From assembly GCF_014356525.2 (NCBI RefSeq), contig NC_052505.1:26040549-26104548 (forward strand): a stretch of 64,000 nt of DNA. The letters are read 5' to 3'. This document shows, piece after piece, positions 26,401 to 34,700 of this stretch (positions are counted from its first letter, which is position 1; each line of letters opens with the position of its first letter). The notes beneath the pieces are model-generated. The model saw only the letters and a program-made list of their open reading frames with translations. It had not been told where the DNA came from and did no database searches. Both the position numbers and the translations under genes were made by a program. Origin of the DNA: Nilaparvata lugens. Taxonomy: Eukaryota > Arthropoda > Insecta > Hemiptera > Delphacidae.

Positions 26401-29400
26401 ATACATGGCTCCCTTACACAAGTACACTGTTCACGTAAGTGACGTCATCACTCCCAGTCCCATTATTTGTCCCGCTCTCACTATCTCTCTGTAGAAGAGA
26501 TAACGGTGTATTTATGCTTTTCGATAACCATCTGCTGTATAACGACCATTCCTCCCTATTCGCCTTATCAGTTCAACCTAGACCTCCTGCTGAATTATCA
26601 AGAAATAAAACCAGCAGGCTTGCAGGCTTCACTCGCCTGCATTTTTCATTAGATAATGTCACGGTGAGATTCGCCAAACAGCTTTGATAAGCAACTCTCT
26701 ATAATAATAAGCTGAAAATTACACTACCCACCTTTATTGGCTGTTGAAATAACAACAAAATCTATGAAATTTTCATTTATTAAGATCCAGATTCGCAAAC
26801 AGTTGTAAATGGTTCTCGAATAACCTATAACAGCATGATGAATGTTTTTTTACAATAAGGGTTAGTTTCTCGATGCAAACTGAGCCGGCTACCTTATCAG
26901 TCAGCTGATAACCGGTGTGTCTGTTTCTGGTTGTTGACTGCTTGCTTCGATTTTCAATTTTATTATATTGTTTATTGTACACTCTGACCTGCTGAAAAAT
27001 CTGCTCATTGTTCCCCTATATTTGTTTTGCTTGTTTTCTCATTTTTATTTGTAAAATTATTTATTTATTCTATATGGCACACCTGAGCACATTTTCTTCA
27101 TTTGTAGCCATCCTATTGGTAGATTTGTTTTTCTGACCAGTGATTGGTCATTAACTGGTCATGTGACCTTTTCTTCCCCAAACCTAGCTTCTCAATTTCG
27201 GAGAAGAAGGAAGAAAGAGAGAGATTATCTGAGCACGCTAATGGAGAGTCGTTTGTAACTCCTATTTGTTATTTTTTTGTCGTTTTAAATGTTTCATTGT
27301 TAAATTTATGTAAGAGTGCTAAATTCAATCAATGTAGAGTTCCCGTGACGTTAGAATTTAATTTGATTACCAAGTCTCAGTTAAAAAGAAGTTATTAATT
27401 ATTAAAATCGCGAGCCGAATAATGAAGCCTAATATGATGCCATGCAGCCTGACGAAAGATGCCAGCCATGCAGTGAACAAATCTTCATGAGTGAGTGCGC
27501 GTATATTATCGGCCCATATAAATGTGAGTGATTTATAATATATTTATTTCAAAATCTCTTCGACTCAATTTTCCTCAGACAAACTGGTATACCGTTTGTA
27601 AAAATTCGGACGTTACACTGTCCAAACTTGAGTCGGGCAACCCTTGGGTGAAAGCACTACATGCTCATCCTTAATAAATGTATAAACTTGAAAGAACTTT
27701 TTAAAATTCAAATTATATTGTTTATGGGCTTAACCCTTCATTATCAAATTCATTCATTACTTATTGAACCAACAATATTCTTATATGATTTAGTAAATTT
27801 AATAAATGCAACTTGTCATCACATTTTGTTCCTTAGTGACCCTGTGTTCGACCTTGCTTATAGCTTATTTATTTGCCAATATCATATTCATTTCAGAGGC
27901 TAATAGTAACCCATCATCGAGTTACTTGACCTTGAGAAAAAAAGTACAATTAATCCTTTGATTAATTGTCAGAAAAAAAATCTAGTATACTCTAGACATT
28001 TTTCCCTATTTCGTGTGACAAGGGTACTTCCCAAAACAGGAGTTCACCCTCAGATAAGTGCCGTCACCGACAGGAGACTGGTAACCCTCACAATACTTAA
28101 GGCTTGATTGATTGAAGGGCTGATTTGGATTTTGATTGGAGTGCAGCATTCGGTTGCGTGATTTACTTTTTATATAAAAAGGAATAAAAAATGGAGTGAT
28201 AAAACACCATGATTAAGATATCAATATCGGGGCACTGAGCTTTGCTCGTTATTTATTTATTGATAAACAGAACTCAATTCTTTAGAATGATTGGGGAAGG
28301 ACTAACAGGCACAGCCCAAAATGTTTCTTCCCCGAATTTTGATTTATACACTATAAATATTCCAAATAGTAGGTTATGTTCCATACACTTGAATTCAGGT
28401 GGAATTTTTAGTCCAAATATTTGAAAACATAAAAGTTCTAATTCAGATTGTTTACCAAATTGAATAACAAAATAACACTCACTAATCACTTAGAACTGTA
28501 AAATAATGATCAACTTTGAATATTATGATACAATACCATCTCATGTCAACAAATCAGATTACTGTATTTTGATCGAGTCAATTAAAATTTTCAGATTTCT
28601 CGCGAGATACGGTAAGCTAATAATTCATTACACAGCTGATCTCCCACACAGGCACACGCATCTTCTGTTATCGACAGACGACGAAATCATCATCTGTTTT
28701 TCCAAGGATGAATTATCCTTTTCATGTCCTTCAGCTTGTTTTCCCAGGGATGAGACCTAGTTCAATCGAATTTTGATATCATAAACCTACTATATTCCAA
28801 ATTTCGTGAAAATCGTTAGAGCCGTTTTCGAGATCCGTTGAACATAAATAACCATATAACCAGATAGCCAGATAACCAGATATAAAAATATAAACAGATA
28901 TACAGAAATCACTCGCTTAATATAATAAGATGATAATTTTTGTAATGGAGTCTTGTTCTTTCTGTAATTTCCTAAAAAAAGATGAAGGAGTGAGACAATT
29001 TTTTTGAACAAAGAACTCAATCTGCATAATGATTCAAATTGATAATTTGTGTTAAGAATCTAATGGATTCATTAATAATTTGATTGCTCTAGCCGTGTCG
29101 CTGGAGAAATTACACTTTCAAGAGTTATTAATATTTTTTCAAATTTAATTCTATTTTGAGTATGCAAACGCTCGTTCAACCAAATATATTCATTCAACCA
29201 CCAACTTCTTATTTATAAGGTATTTGCTTGATAAGCTATCTTCAATATCCACTTTCTTGGTAAGGGCTAATCGTATATTTTTTTGTCCACTCACTCGAAA
29301 ATAACATTAAAAGTCAGAAAATGCTGTGAAAGATTTAATGAAGTTGGAAATCCCCTACTTTGATTTCTAATCTTCATGTAAATACGAGAAGGCCTACCCC

Positions 29401-31757
29401 TTAACAGAAAAGTGGAATGTACATCTGAATGATATCAGATCGAACTATCGTTTATCAAAGATTTGTGATACTATAGTGGATTTGAATTTCGCTCCTTCAG
29501 TCGGGGAATGTAATGTCGGCTGCTAGTGATTGGCATCACTCGTGATGACGTCACGGACGTCCACTTTGTTACGTTCAACCTGAGAGTGCCCAAACACATT
29601 CTGACCGCTGGGCGCAATTTGCAGATTCCCGAAAATCAAGTAGAAAGAATACTGCACTTCGATTAGAATTATCAAGCTTGACTTTACTCTAAAACTCTAG
29701 ATTGTGAACCAATGCTAAACACGTCATGCAGGGGTTGCAGGAGTACCCAGCTCCCAAGCTCAAGGACTCACCTTCCCCCCCCCCTAAATTTAGAAAAAAA
29801 TTAGTTTTTACCCTTCCTATACAAAACAATCGTCATTAGTCATTTTAAACACTGCTTACGTTTTTTTGGTCAACCACCACCCCTGCGTCATAAATGTAAC
29901 TTGTCAATAATCGATGTAAGAAAATTTTGGACTGAAAATTTTGTGATGTGAAAATCCACAAGACTCAACCTATTTCGGATTATGTGTAACCTTATGTTAA
30001 TTTGGGAGAGGAATAGCAAAATGTTACCTTCGGTATCATTCCTATCTCTTCCTATCATTTCGATGATGTACTTATTGTATGAAAGAAGAATAAAGAATAT
30101 GAAGTCCAAGTCAAATATATCATAGACTAAGTATACACATTCACAAAAGTATATTCTATTTTTTTTGGGATTGACATATCAAACCATCGACCGATGCAGT
30201 CTGCTGTTTACATTATGAGGACGATAAAAACTGTGACCGTAGAGTCGTAGAGATGAGTCGACTGTGGCTCAAATGTGGTAGAAGAAGAATACTATTGTTC
30301 CTTATGGGAGTGATCACACATTTGCAGTCAGTCAATATGTGAATTCTCTCATTAGAGCCAATTGTATTCTCTTTTTGCCCAGAATTTTATTCTATACAGT
30401 AATAATGTCTTCTTAACCTTGCCGTTTTCCAGCAGCTATTACATATTTTATGGCCATCTTTTTCTATAATAATGTTCGATTCAATTTGGTGGATGCCATA
30501 CCCACCTATCGACCACGACAACCCCTGTTCTCGGTGTAAACATGGCGTACAGCAGTGGCGGTGGCCCCACTGGCGGCTGTCAGACTCTCCCCCAGCGCCC
30601 CCACCACGGCGATGTCCCCGGGTCGGAGCTCGTGCACGCTCTTCGGACGACGGCTGGATCGGCCAAGCGACAAGTCGCACGGGAATGTGTCGTTTCGCAA
30701 GGGCTGCAGTTTCTACACAAATAAACACATCGAATAATGATTCAAAAGCCCTGTAGTGAAAAGGCTCCCTTATTCTACATAGACATACACAATTTTACAA
30801 TGAATTAACTCGTACCTGCAAAACGGTACCTACTCATACTATTTTGTCCAGTGTGTGGGAGACAAGACTGTGTTGTTTCACTAGTGAGGGTCTCTTCACA
30901 CTTGGCTACGCTACGCTGAAATACGTCCTCGGTAGACGTAGCCGTTCTATCTCCCAATATTGAAAGCTGCACTAAGCTGAACGGGACACATTGGTAGCTT
31001 TGACTTTGCTAGATAGGACGTATTTCACAGTAGCGTAGGTGAATGTGGAGAGTACACTTATTAAAAGTCCACTATGTAATCATCGAACAGGCCTCAGATT
31101 CCATAATAGTATTAATATTGCAGAATGTATTGTGCTCCCTTTCAATATTTTATTGGATAATTAAAATGAAAGCAATGTAGAATAAGAGTGTACCCTCCCA
31201 ACTAAATTTTACGTTATTCTACAAAAGAGCCTTCTATTTTGAAATTTGAATAATTCATTCGAATATGCTTTGAATGAGAATCTGAACCTTCCACTTAATT
31301 GTTTTTTCAGTGAGGTTTTAAAAACAGAGATGCTTGGTCTCTTATTAATTATCTCGTATAAATTATGTGATAATAATATGAACTTAAAGAAGAACGCTAT
31401 AAAATGTAAAGAGTATAAAGCAGATCTATTCTCTCATCTTATGATCTTTCCATATAGAAAAAAGCGAACTTATTTTAATATAAGTTCAGTTTTAGATTGT
31501 TTTTCAGCTCAACCAACCCCCATCCTAGCAGCTCGAGTGAGGGCAGCCGGTGAAGAGGTTTTCCCAACCACCACCAATCCAAGGTCACGAGCCACTTCGT
31601 ATTGACGGCGATTGAAGCGCAGAAACGGAGGCAGCAGACCATAGTCCTCACGGTACTCTCCCACCCCCGGGGGCCGCAAATCTGCACCCGCCCCCGCGGG
31701 AGCTACACTGCTGGGCACTAGTAGAACGAGTGCTAGCCACTGCATCTGCAAAACCAT
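4198..31757 (-). CDS. PLB-A: phospholipase B1-like lipase, seven exons
   Basis: An SGNH/GDSL-family lipase of the phospholipase B1 type, which hydrolyses acyl esters of phospholipids and acylglycerols. Exons on the minus strand: about 31757-31518, 30712-30506, 24869-24643, 23105-22946, 19993-19839, 18951-18783, 4358-4198. Junction phases are 0,1,0,1,0,1 and the frame closes at a TGA. The product is about 439 residues if one missing base in exon 2 is allowed for. In order it shows a signal peptide (exon 1), the FPC and block I region with G-E-S-L in place of GDSL, block II with FNVAE, the G-S-N-D block, and the D-C-H-H-F-S block, followed by [11 protein letters not shown], a strong PLB1 signature. 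Human PLB1 has four such domains; here there is one. Oddities: the frameshift in exon 2, GC-rich early exons, and a 14.4-kb last intron full of transposons. The donor of exon 1 is the least certain boundary. Confidence 0.85.
4359..5640. other. Distal part of PLB-A intron 6, no gene seen
   Basis: AT-rich intronic sequence. The 4390-4560 part carries diverged copies of the CTGTCAGCATT repeat. The frames at 5107-5331 and 5371-5562 show no recognisable motif. Confidence 0.45.
5640..7610 (+). mobile_element. Penelope-like retroelement, copy 1, degenerate
   Basis: Plus-strand fragments in several frames give the order expected of a Penelope-like element, which joins a telomerase-related reverse transcriptase to a GIY-YIG endonuclease. 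Frames shift at about 5910, 6150, 6230, 6600, 6650 and 7060 and contain stops, so the copy is dead. The 5' end is uncertain. The 3' end stops abruptly at CCCAGCAGTG (7610), where sequence leading into a LINE begins. From 6681 on it is nearly identical to a second copy at 16275. Confidence 0.85.
5699..7500 (+). pseudogene. Penelope-like RT plus GIY-YIG polyprotein, broken
   Basis: Visible parts: an N-terminal region with [13 protein letters not shown] (about 5950-5985), then [12 protein letters not shown] (about 6165-6200) as in RT motif 2, [16 protein letters not shown] (motif A, about 6363-6410), GAPMGSSLS (motif B, about 6537-6565), and [11 protein letters not shown] (motif C, about 6653-6685, preceded by Asn where Tyr is usual). 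These are followed by [10 protein letters not shown] (about 6775-6800) and the GIY-YIG start [18 protein letters not shown] (about 7247-7300). This order is that of Penelope RTs. A stop after the RYLNAL stretch (about 6877) and several frameshifts make it non-functional. The same stop is in copy 2. Confidence 0.85.
7807..8610 (+). CDS. LINE ORF1 protein (coiled coil plus RRM-like domain)
   Basis: An intact frame of 267 residues starting at the first ATG (7807). The frame is open further upstream but without ATG. The first 50 residues are rich in Ser, Lys and Gly. Residues about 60-140 form a predicted coiled coil ([13 protein letters not shown]). Then comes [12 protein letters not shown], typical of the RRM-like domain of L1-type ORF1 proteins, and a basic C-terminal domain ([17 protein letters not shown]). 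ORF1 proteins bind the element's RNA and act as nucleic-acid chaperones in the RNP. The higher GC than the flanks and the intact frame point to a fairly recent insertion. Confidence 0.85.
   Translation: MPNSSPAVLRSKLTKVATGGDKGSASSDRPSSASSSSSTKGEGWPADKGMLKQFVAELLSDNKFLDSLVDRVVIKLNDTFDELIKARIQSEYEPRLSAMEKRIDSLEAEIHDITKKAASRSELYERKLDAQEQYQRRNNVRIFGLPERNGENVTEIVTKLCGERLKISVDAAQIDRCHRVGRLPGAGVTQARPRAVIVKFVSYQTRRSVLSARRQLKGSDVTIREDLTRRRHAHFREVAARVGIRNAWTVDGRVMWREGDRVFSSEP
8611..9685 (+). other. LINE spacer between ORF1 and ORF2
   Basis: AT- and T-rich stretch without supported coding. It is long for an inter-ORF spacer and may include a secondary insertion. It contains many TCAGTT-like words (8730-8890) but no tandem order. 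Confidence 0.4.
9690..12540 (+). pseudogene. LINE ORF2: endonuclease and reverse transcriptase, broken by a few frameshifts
   Basis: Starts within about 9670-9740 with [12 protein letters not shown] and [10 protein letters not shown] (endonuclease block), shifts frame near 9870, and continues with VCYRPPH and the catalytic MGDFNTDL and LSAHD blocks. It shifts again near 10600. The RT follows: [21 protein letters not shown], an in-frame TAA at 11260-11262, TDLSKAFDS (motif A), [14 protein letters not shown] (motif B), YADDLQIY (motif C), a frameshift near 11845, and a C-terminal region ending WNVN. All catalytic motifs are recognisable and the number of lesions is small, so the copy is young but inactive as written; some shifts could be sequencing errors. 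Confidence 0.85.
12649..12830 (+). repeat. (GT)n microsatellite
   Basis: About 180 nt of TG/GTG repeats directly after the 3' end of the LINE. Frames through it give Cys-Val runs, which are not genes. Confidence 0.95.
12831..14260. other. Intronic repeat-like DNA of unknown type
   Basis: No gene recognised. A minus-strand frame at 14145-13912 reads a basic, Lys-rich peptide with no family I know. The text GGTTCTGGCAGCGAGG near 13876 and the neighbouring duplicated segment at 14262 could belong to an old retroelement, but no RT, protease or integrase motif is visible. Confidence 0.35.
14262..14804 (+). repeat. 0.55-kb direct repeat, copy 1
   Basis: Starts ATTGGCTCACA and ends near GTTATAATTAATTTCTGC. 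It matches 17828-18383 over its whole length with scattered substitutions and small indels, for example the shared blocks AACGGTGAGGATTT and TTTGCATGAAAATTTGCCAT. The same orientation and spacing of about 3.5 kb could mean a tandem duplication or solo long terminal repeats. No coding potential is seen. Confidence 0.8.
15120..16274 (-). pseudogene. RTE-like LINE reverse transcriptase fragment (3' part of ORF2)
   Basis: Read on the minus strand, the fragment gives [15 protein letters not shown] (motif A, about 16240-16190), [16 protein letters not shown] (motif B, about 16060-16010), and [14 protein letters not shown] (motif C, about 15945-15900). Near the 3' end it has [12 protein letters not shown] (about 15390-15345), the usual C-terminal tail motif, and it ends in a short TAAG-type tail at about 15120. 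Frames are interrupted. The 5' end is cut exactly where the second Penelope-like copy begins (16275). Family membership is from remembered motifs. Confidence 0.8.
16275..17384 (+). mobile_element. Penelope-like retroelement, copy 2, 5'-truncated
   Basis: From CATGGTAAAGAAG (16275) to CAGCAGTG (17207) it is almost identical to 6681-7610, including the premature stop in the RT tail. It then continues beyond where copy 1 is cut, through a 3' part to about 17384, where an (AT)n tract begins. Only the end of the RT and the GIY-YIG domain (from about 16845, LYVGQT near 16880) remain. It joins a LINE fragment at 16275 without filler. Confidence 0.85.
17385..17433. repeat. (AT)n microsatellite
   Basis: About 49 nt of alternating AT at the 3' end of Penelope-like copy 2. 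Confidence 0.95.
17675..17826. repeat. Perfect inverted repeat, 62-nt arms, 28-nt loop
   Basis: 17675-17736 and 17765-17826 are exact reverse complements by eye (outer ends GTGGGCCATGATGGG and CCCATCATGGCCCAC). It sits directly before the second copy of the 0.55-kb repeat, inside PLB-A intron 6. A transcript would fold into a long hairpin. Confidence 0.9.
17828..18383 (+). repeat. 0.55-kb direct repeat, copy 2
   Basis: Diverged copy of 14262-14804 in the same orientation, starting ATTGGCTCACAG and ending GTTATAATTAATTTTTGC. The sequences beyond both ends differ between the two copies, which defines the unit. Confidence 0.8.
18783..18951 (-). CDS. PLB-A exon 6 (block V, catalytic His)
   Basis: Acceptor TCTCTTTCCAAG, phase 0 start, donor G|GTGAGT in phase 1. 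Encodes a region with FAVVAQPF and then [15 protein letters not shown], where the D-x-x-H pair supplies the catalytic Asp and His of the SGNH triad. Length 169 nt; the PLB-B counterpart is 151 nt, with the difference in the variable part before the motif. Confidence 0.9.
19325..19416 (+). repeat. Probable LINE 3' tail with pentanucleotide repeat
   Basis: AAATAAA followed by (TTGAA)n at about 19392-19415. This AATAAA-plus-short-repeat ending is typical of 3' ends of CR1/Jockey-like LINEs; a similar AATAAAGTTC(TATTC)n ends at about 42428. No RT sequence is left upstream. Confidence 0.5.
19839..19993 (-). CDS. PLB-A exon 5
   Basis: Acceptor TTTTGTCCATAG, joined in phase 1, donor GTG|GTGAGA in phase 0. 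Encodes about 51 codons including [13 protein letters not shown] and [11 protein letters not shown], matching the Cys-rich segment between the G-x-N-D block and block V in PLB proteins. The PLB-B exon has the same start bases (ATCT) and the corresponding EEWRKVQLEM end. Confidence 0.85.
19994..22774. other. PLB-A intron 4, mostly featureless
   Basis: AT-rich intron with one miniature inverted-repeat element at about 21097-21234. Frames such as 20623-20811 show no known motif. Confidence 0.5.
21097..21234. mobile_element. Miniature inverted-repeat element, family 1, copy 1
   Basis: About 138 nt with terminal inverted repeats of about 45 nt. The left end has GGTTGCACAAAGGCCGG then AATCGTGATTAATTTCA; the right end carries the inverse. 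A second copy of the same family is at 61987-62126. Confidence 0.8.
22775..22815 (-). pseudogene. Relic of a duplicated PLB exon 4 end
   Basis: On the minus strand it reads TTGTCAATCTGGTTCT, the same as the end of PLB-A exon 4 (about 150 nt away), followed by diverged sequence resembling the exon 4 donor region with a two-base deletion. Encodes LVNLVL like the intact exon. Short, so chance or local duplication cannot be separated without an alignment. Confidence 0.5.
22946..23105 (-). CDS. PLB-A exon 4 (G-S-N-D block)
   Basis: Acceptor TTTTTTTACAG, phase 0 start, 160 nt, ending in phase 1 before a weak GTTTGT donor. Encodes [16 protein letters not shown]; the G-x-N-D block forms the oxyanion hole in SGNH hydrolases. 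PLB-B exon 4 has the same length and phase. Confidence 0.9.
24413..24505 (-). pseudogene. Relic of a duplicated PLB exon 3
   Basis: On the minus strand, 24505-24437 aligns without gaps over 69 nt to PLB-A exon 3 (about 70 percent identical by hand count). It encodes [15 protein letters not shown] against [15 protein letters not shown], followed by VNFQDFK against VDFHNDWK. Several differences are synonymous (for example GCA/GCT, TCG/TCA, GTA/GTT), suggesting it evolved as coding sequence for some time. The upstream half is unrecognisable and the donor is lost. It lies about 140 nt downstream of the intact exon. Confidence 0.7.
24643..24869 (-). CDS. PLB-A exon 3 (block II)
   Basis: Acceptor GGCTCCAG, donor AAG|GTGGGC, 227 nt, identical in length and phase to PLB-B exon 3. 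Encodes [26 protein letters not shown] and [17 protein letters not shown], the conserved middle of the PLB fold. GC content is far above the surrounding intron. Confidence 0.9.
25270..25510. repeat. Dispersed repeat, copy 1 of a pair
   Basis: Shares order and wording with 28245-28480: a TTTATTTATTT start, GACAGAACAACAGGCATAGCCCAAAA, then TAGGTTATGTTC and TACCAAATTG. It may be the inverted 3' end of a LINE with a (TAAA)n tail. No coding part is visible. Confidence 0.6.
25621..25825. mobile_element. Miniature inverted-repeat element, family 2
   Basis: About 205 nt with imperfect terminal inverted repeats of about 40 nt: CTAAGGCTAGGCGCACAAC at the left end and the inverse of CTTAGGCTGGGCGTACATC at the right. 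Internal palindromic parts repeat AAGACAAGAC. It lies in PLB-A intron 2. Confidence 0.8.
28245..28480. repeat. Dispersed repeat, copy 2 of a pair
   Basis: Diverged copy of 25270-25510 in the same orientation (AGGCACAGCCCAAAATG, TAGGTTATGTTCC, TACCAAATTG). Both lie in PLB-A intron 2. Confidence 0.6.
28600..28935 (+). repeat. Probable LINE 3' UTR (RTE-like)
   Basis: Contains ATTTCGTGAAAATCGTTAGA and GCCGTTTTCGAGATCCGTTG, then a run of ATAACCAGATA-like repeats ending near CTCGCTTAATATAATAAGA. This is the look of RTE-type LINE 3' ends common in insects. No ORF remains. Confidence 0.5.
30506..30712 (-). CDS. PLB-A exon 2 (block I, catalytic Ser) with a one-base frameshift
   Basis: Acceptor TTTGTGTAG, phase 0 start. 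Encodes [11 protein letters not shown], the [17 protein letters not shown] block and YTENRG. The catalytic Ser is in G-E-S-L, where PLB proteins usually have GDSL. At the G4 run (CCCC on the plus strand, 30522-30525) one base is missing: before it the frame is ENRG, after it the correct reading LSWSIG lies in another frame and joins exon 3 properly. Without the missing base the frame ends at TAG (30506-30508). The exon is 207 nt where 208 is expected from its PLB-B counterpart and the extra codon. Either a disabling mutation or a homopolymer sequencing error. The exon is strongly GC-rich. Confidence 0.85.
   Translation of the reverse strand, partial: KLQPLRNDTFPCDLSLGRSSRRPKSVHELRPGDIAVVGALGESLTAASGATATAVRHVYTENRGCRGR
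30892..31051. mobile_element. Miniature inverted-repeat element, family 3
   Basis: About 160 nt with imperfect terminal inverted repeats: CTCTTCACACTTGGCTACGC and GAAATACGTCCT at the left, matched by the inverse of CTCTCCACATTCACCTACGC and GAAATACGTCCT at the right. It lies in PLB-A intron 1. Confidence 0.8.
31518..31757 (-). CDS. PLB-A exon 1 (signal peptide)
   Basis: Two in-frame ATGs (31757, 31745) precede a hydrophobic stretch [20 protein letters not shown], a good secretion signal, followed by [20 protein letters not shown] and a region with [13 protein letters not shown], similar to the YNRNHQRVLDFI part of PLB-B. A GGTTTTGCAG sits exactly before the second ATG, so an upstream non-coding exon spliced there is possible. 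The donor is uncertain: GGG|GTTGGT (31518) gives the expected length and phase; GAA|GTGGCT (31596) is an alternative. The exon is GC-rich. Confidence 0.65.
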
Positions 31758-34700
31758 GATTTGAATTTGAATTTTTCATTCTACATAAAAACACAATATC
31801 ATTACCTACTATTAAAATTCGAATAAAATGTATTTTTAAGTACCGGTAATTCATTTGATGATTGTAATCCAATGATGGCTTTGACAACTGTTTCCTTTTT
31901 TTCATTTGAAATGTATTGTACGGTATTGATCATATCCTCTTCCCTATAAAAAAGCGTCTCTTTTTTGGGTTCAGCATCGAGGATTGATTACAATAATAAT
32001 AATCGGGAGTAAGAGATTCTTTTCTCTCATAAATGTGGACATTCATGTTTGAAGTTTCTGATTGATTGAAATTGTTGATAAATTTTTATTAATTTTTGGA
32101 AGAATATATTTTTTCTTCCACATCACTCCTTTCCATAAATATGAAACTTCCAAGTTTCATATTTGCTCATTGTGTGATAATATCAAGCCATTAACAGCAT
32201 GATGCTCTGTTTTGGAGCAGATGCATTGGTATTGAGAAGTGAATTTTACCCACCTCTTGATAAAAGTATTGATGAATGGGAAATGAGTCTTCACAAGCTG
32301 TTATTTAATACTAATTGTTGCTTTAACAATACACTCTTTGTCTAGAAGGAAGTTTCGAATTTCATACTCCTCGTAAATTGATGTATTCTGTGTCATCATT
32401 TGAAATCAATATTTCAAATCGCATAAAGAATAAGGAACATATGCCGGAAGAAATCAAGTTCAATTATTATTTATAATTCATAACTGGGGAAAGGAAGTAT
32501 TTACCAGCTTAAAATGGTTCATGAACGTATTTTCCAGCAGAAAGATGGAGTGCTGAAATTTGTGATGATGTCATTCAATTTTAAATAAAATAAAACAAAT
32601 AGATTCCCATTTATTTCATCTCCTGGGAATGAAGGCATCAATCAACTACTACTTTCACACCTGTTATTCTATTGGTCGATGTCATTACTGAAATGAGCAA
32701 TGTATTTAATTTTTTGTACGGTAGTTCTATTGTGGATATTATAAGTGGATATTGCAGTGTCATTATTTTGGTCCAGTAGACCAATGTAATTGACTTGGTC
32801 CGATTTTGACTTTAATAAATCACCTCATTACGTTTTATGATGGTTTATATATTACTTCCTAAAAAATACTAGTCACTTTTAAAATAGTAGAACTCTCAGT
32901 ACGGGAAGTTTGGATGTGTTCGAGGTTGTTATTTTGAAAAACATCGTAGAATTATGATTTTGTAGCAATCACATCAGTTTTGCCTATCATCATAGCACTA
33001 GCTCAGGAGATATGGATGGATATTCAATAAAAGTACTAATTTATTGACACTATTAATTGGCGAAGCGAAGGGCTTTAGTTAAGATTAGCGAAGGGATAAT
33101 TAAAAACACTTGCTTCTTGATCAAATGCCTCATTCAGAAGCTGAAGTATCATCTATCAAGTATAATCTATGAGTTAAAATTATTTCTCAATGGTTCAGAA
33201 CACATATGAAGCTATGGGAGCTTCATCTTTCATAATCTCCATCCTTAATATGACCCACGCAAGAATCTGAAATAATTATAATATTTGACCATCAAAAAAT
33301 TAAGTTTCAAGGTAAAACCACCTGGAGATAGAAACTGAAGAAATGATGAGTCCGATGAAATGTAAGCTATCCACTGCCACAATATGAAAACCCCAACATC
33401 ATATATTACATATCGTACATCATACATCATATTATTGGACTCATTGATTTAGCCTTAGCTAAACATGTAAATACTGGTCTAAAAGTGAAAAGTTGCTATT
33501 GCATTGTGATGTAGACCTACTATTACCGTATGATTATCGGATATGAACTGTATGTAGGTAGGCATTATTGGAATCATGTTGAAGCAGGAAACTCCTTACC
33601 TCGTCAAACCCATCTCAGTTCCCTCATTTGAATGACAAACGATAATCTACAAATAATTGTCAAGTCGAAACTAGTTTAAAACATTCTAAAATAAGGCCAT
33701 ATTAATAGCAGATAATTGACCAGTTGTAGGGACAAACTCGGTCAATTGCCGCAGCGCTTTGCTGGTGATGTAGGTCGCGATGCAGTGATGTAGGCTAGCT
33801 GATGTAGGTTTGCTTAACAGGTAATAACCACTCATACGGTGCTGATCATACAGAGAAGGACTCTGCAGTCATTCTGTTTTTATTGTGAAGCTGGTCGGTT
33901 ATGTAAAGTCTCAACCAGCCGTGACAGAGATCAATGACATCGTATATGGAAATAACCCACACAGCCTACCGGTCTTTTTCAAATAATAACTATTATTGAA
34001 ATATTTCTAACACACTGTGCTCAGAGGGTGTTGAAGAAACAATTGGAGTTTCAAATAAAAATGTATTCTTTATCATTTACTAGGCCTATTCCAATTTCAT
34101 AGTGAACTATGAGAATCGTAGACTTCATAGTGAATTTTAATGATAGCTCATTTTACTGTTTTATATTACTGAGACTTACTTTTATTTCTCTAGGAAGAAG
34201 CCATTTGAACTGGTCTAGTGCTGATTCAAGTGTCTTGTGTCCAGTGAAAAGCAGAGCAGTGGAAATGAGTGAAACTCACCTGTGTAGTGCAGTCATAAGC
34301 AGTGTACTAATAATATTAGAATTTGGATAGGAGACCCTTTGGAGGATTCTCTTGTATGAAGTATTTATTGGTATTATAGGACAGAAAGAAGTTGCTCATT
34401 AGTCCCTAGACTAGATAGCAATCTATCGTTGAATAAAAAATATATATATTACTGAGACATTCCACAATATTTGTATCGAAAATAACTTTATAGAATTAAA
34501 AAATAATAATGGACCGATTGACCAGATACCGCTCACTTTATAAGCCTACATTGTCTTATACAAATTTTTAGTTCCTCTTGTGGGAGAGACAAATAATTTC
34601 ACTATTATAGGCTATTATGAAACATTTATGTTCGATTCGTTTTAATCATTACACCTTGCATAGGGTGAACCCGAATAATAGAAATTCCTGATTACAATAT

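Larger units (their letters stand above)
26372..29622. mobile_element. Candidate 3.25-kb element bounded by inverted TTGCGCCCAGCGGT ends
   Basis: TTGCGCCCAGCGGT occurs at 26372 and inverted at the right (ACCGCTGGGCGCAA, ending about 29622). Each end also has TGACGTCATCAC about 65-70 nt inward. The interior has no transposase I can recognise and contains other repeats. No target duplication is evident. Alternatively these are two separate miniature elements of one family in opposite orientation. Confidence 0.4.

Noticed and set aside
30387..30756. Long frames on both strands around 30.5 kb
   Set aside because: They are shadows of the GC-rich PLB-A exon 2; only the minus frame with the block I motif is real. 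Part of 30387-30728 is, however, the correct frame after the lost base.
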